This document shows positions 4,396 to 5,838 of a stretch of DNA of 5,838 bases, piece after piece. Position 1 is the first letter of the stretch, and the number at the start of each line of letters is the position of its first letter. The notes under the pieces are model-generated. The model had not been told where the DNA came from, did no database searches, and worked only from the letters and a program-made list of their open reading frames with translations. This stretch comes from Akkermansiaceae bacterium (GTDB taxonomy: Bacteria; Verrucomicrobiota; Verrucomicrobiia; Verrucomicrobiales; Akkermansiaceae): positions 1 to 5,838 of the forward strand of contig JARFPV010000407.1 of NCBI GenBank assembly GCA_029288115.1, in the 5' to 3' direction. A program made the translations under genes and the position numbers.

Positions 4396-5838
4396 TTACT
4401 TTTGAATCAGGGCGTAGGGTGACGTGGAGATAAGATAAGCTGCCAGTCTCTGCCTGCCCTTGAGCACGGCTGCCTGGCTCTCATCATCGATGTTGTCATC
4501 CAATCCTTTAGAGTAGTTTGCCACTGTATCGATGATGATATCGCGAGGATTGCTGGGGCGTACTACATCCGGTATATATCCCGCAGCATACTCTGACTTG
4601 AGTCTTCCTGAGCAGAGCAGAAGGTCGAGGTGATCAACCAGAGCAACGCACGCAGCAATTATGCTGGGACGGTCATCGAAAGTTGTGTCCGTCGGGCTGA
4701 CCTTGTCATCCCCGTTAGTGTCCATGATAGCTAGGTAAGCCTGACCCATAGCGGAGGTTCCTGTCAGATTAACCCGCAAATGGTCATCGTCTTCGCCATA
4801 TTGATAGGGGTTGTAGAGGGGGTGAGGATCACCATTTAAATCCTGCGCGTTCTGGTTATGCAAGTTAGATGCAAAGAGCCCATGGTCGTTGTAGAGTAGT
4901 GCATAATGGTAGTTTACATTGGTCACCACGGAAATTTCGTTAGCAATTTGGAATTCGGGAGTCAGCAATCCGGCGTCTGCGAGAGGGCCAACCACAGAAA
5001 AATCCGGAAGGAACCAGTTGAACACCGATGGAGCAGCCAGAGGCGACTGGCCGAGTGCTAGATCGGTGTGAGTAAGCCGGACTCGATATGCGTTTGCTGG
5101 AAATTTTGCCAAATCTGCGGTGAAGCGCGTCAGGTTTGATGGTGAGTAGGCATAAGTGGAAAGATCTGCGATGGTCGTGACCGCCGGGTTGATGTCAGCA
5201 ATAGGTAATAGTGTGGTGGCACTAAGCGCACGGCACAAAGCTACAAAGTGGACGATGGGTTCTTTTTTCTTACCATAGGAGATCGGGGTGGTGGCGACGG
5301 GTGAGCGTGCCTCGTAATCGAGCAAGATCGCTTTGCAAACAGTGCCCAAGTTACCGTTTGATGATTTCCATGCTTGGGTGGCGCGGTAAATGTAGCCAGC
5401 TGATGGGTTGGACGTAACAAGCCTCTGGATTAGGCGGCGGCATATAAATGGAGCAGTGTTAGAGTGGGATGCCAAATGAACCATTAAAGCGTCCATATCG
5501 CTCTCGCCATCACCATTGGCAGCTATGGTGAGGCCAAGTGTGGGGATGATTTTTTCACCCGTATCATGAAAATCAGGAAAGTTCTTCATTCGGTTGGACC
5601 ATTGCGCCTGATAGTAATGTGCGCCATTCCCATAAGTGAATCGGGTGTTGTCCACCACGGTGTCAGAATCGCGTGGCTCGTTGATCTTGGAGAATGACCA
5701 GCCCGTGAATACACGTGATACCGCGGAAATGTCATCCTGCAAATATGTCGGGTCGGGAAGTCCTTGGTCGTTAAGTTTTAGTGAGCCGTCTTCGTGTAGT
5801 TGGACGAGCCCGATCGAGAACAGCTGCATGACCTCGCG
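4396..5838 (-). CDS. DUF1800 family protein, N-terminus cut by window edge
   Basis: The open frame runs off the right edge; 480 codons are visible. The first visible residues, R-E-V-M-Q-L-F-S-I-G, match the family motif A-R-E-L-M-E-L-F-T-L-G, so the Met at 5829 is internal and not the start. Numbering from that Met, other family landmarks are V-F-T-G-W (40-44), F-H-D-T-G-E-K (87-93), N-T-A-P-F-I-C-R-R-L-I-Q-R (124-136), L-G-Q-S-P-L-A-A-P-S-V-F-N-W (259-272), L-L-T-P-E-F-Q (288-294), C-S-G-R-L (406-410) and a terminal S-P-Y-A-L-I-Q-K. An EF-hand/dockerin-like loop at residues 370-381 (bases 4687-4722) lies in the variable stretch before the C-terminal region. The missing part should hold an export signal and the N-terminal domain. 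Function is unknown; members are typically encoded beside DUF1501, as here. The stop is TAA at 4396-4398, 16 bases before the DUF1501 ATG. Confidence 0.94.
   Translation of the reverse strand, partial: REVMQLFSIGLVQLHEDGSLKLNDQGLPDPTYLQDDISAVSRVFTGWSFSKINEPRDSDTVVDNTRFTYGNGAHYYQAQWSNRMKNFPDFHDTGEKIIPTLGLTIAANGDGESDMDALMVHLASHSNTAPFICRRLIQRLVTSNPSAGYIYRATQAWKSSNGNLGTVCKAILLDYEARSPVATTPISYGKKKEPIVHFVALCRALSATTLLPIADINPAVTTIADLSTYAYSPSNLTRFTADLAKFPANAYRVRLTHTDLALGQSPLAAPSVFNWFLPDFSVVGPLADAGLLTPEFQIANEISVVTNVNYHYALLYNDHGLFASNLHNQNAQDLNGDPHPLYNPYQYGEDDDHLRVNLTGTSAMGQAYLAIMDTNGDDKVSPTDTTFDDRPSIIAACVALVDHLDLLLCSGRLKSEYAAGYIPDVVRPSNPRDIIIDTVANYSKGLDDNIDDESQAAVLKGRQRLAAYLISTSPYALIQK

Noticed and set aside
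5491..5517. N-G-D-G-E-S-D-M-D in the DUF1800 protein (residues 105-113) as a second calcium loop
   Set aside because: It is too short for an EF-hand loop and falls where family members normally have a Gly/Asp-rich turn before the conserved helix.

Overview
The window looks like the start of a metagenomic or draft contig from a Verrucomicrobiota bacterium (order Verrucomicrobiales or a near relative). The inference rests on a DUF1800/DUF1501 gene pair with a Tat signal, a small membrane-anchored partner whose C-terminal module (D-R-W-G-T-P-Y then S-A-G-P-D…T-S-D-D) I associate with Verrucomicrobiota/Planctomycetota proteins, and a six-domain ribosomal protein S1. No rRNA or other decisive marker is present, so the lineage call is moderate. 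The first 22 bases are not biological: they are the end of an Illumina Nextera adapter, including the complete 19-base Tn5 mosaic end.

Layout. Bases 23-124 are the 5' leader of rpsA, with no recognisable promoter and no Shine-Dalgarno at normal distance. Bases 125-1837 (+) encode complete ribosomal protein S1 (570 aa), followed by a strong intrinsic terminator at 1866-1901. Everything after that is on the minus strand and converges on rpsA. In minus-strand reading order these genes are: a DUF1800 protein cut by the right edge (4396-5838), a complete Tat-exported DUF1501 protein (2808-4379), a 181-aa membrane-anchored protein with a GspG-like C-terminal module (2253-2798), and an unrecognised 91-aa protein (1920-2195). 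The first three are separated by 16 and 9 bases and form an apparent operon. The 91-aa gene has its own good sigma70-type promoter, so close to its ATG that the mRNA may be leaderless.

How the genes relate. rpsA is a housekeeping translation gene and appears unrelated to the rest. DUF1800 and DUF1501 proteins are a widely co-occurring pair of exported proteins without an established biochemical role; the third gene probably belongs to the same envelope-associated unit. Two members carry calcium-site-like sequences: an EF-hand/dockerin-like loop in the DUF1800 protein and the GspG-like acidic loop in the anchored protein. None of the four start codons visible in the window has a clear Shine-Dalgarno. 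No tRNA, rRNA, CRISPR array, insertion sequence or defence system is visible, and there is no gene-free stretch longer than about 120 bases.
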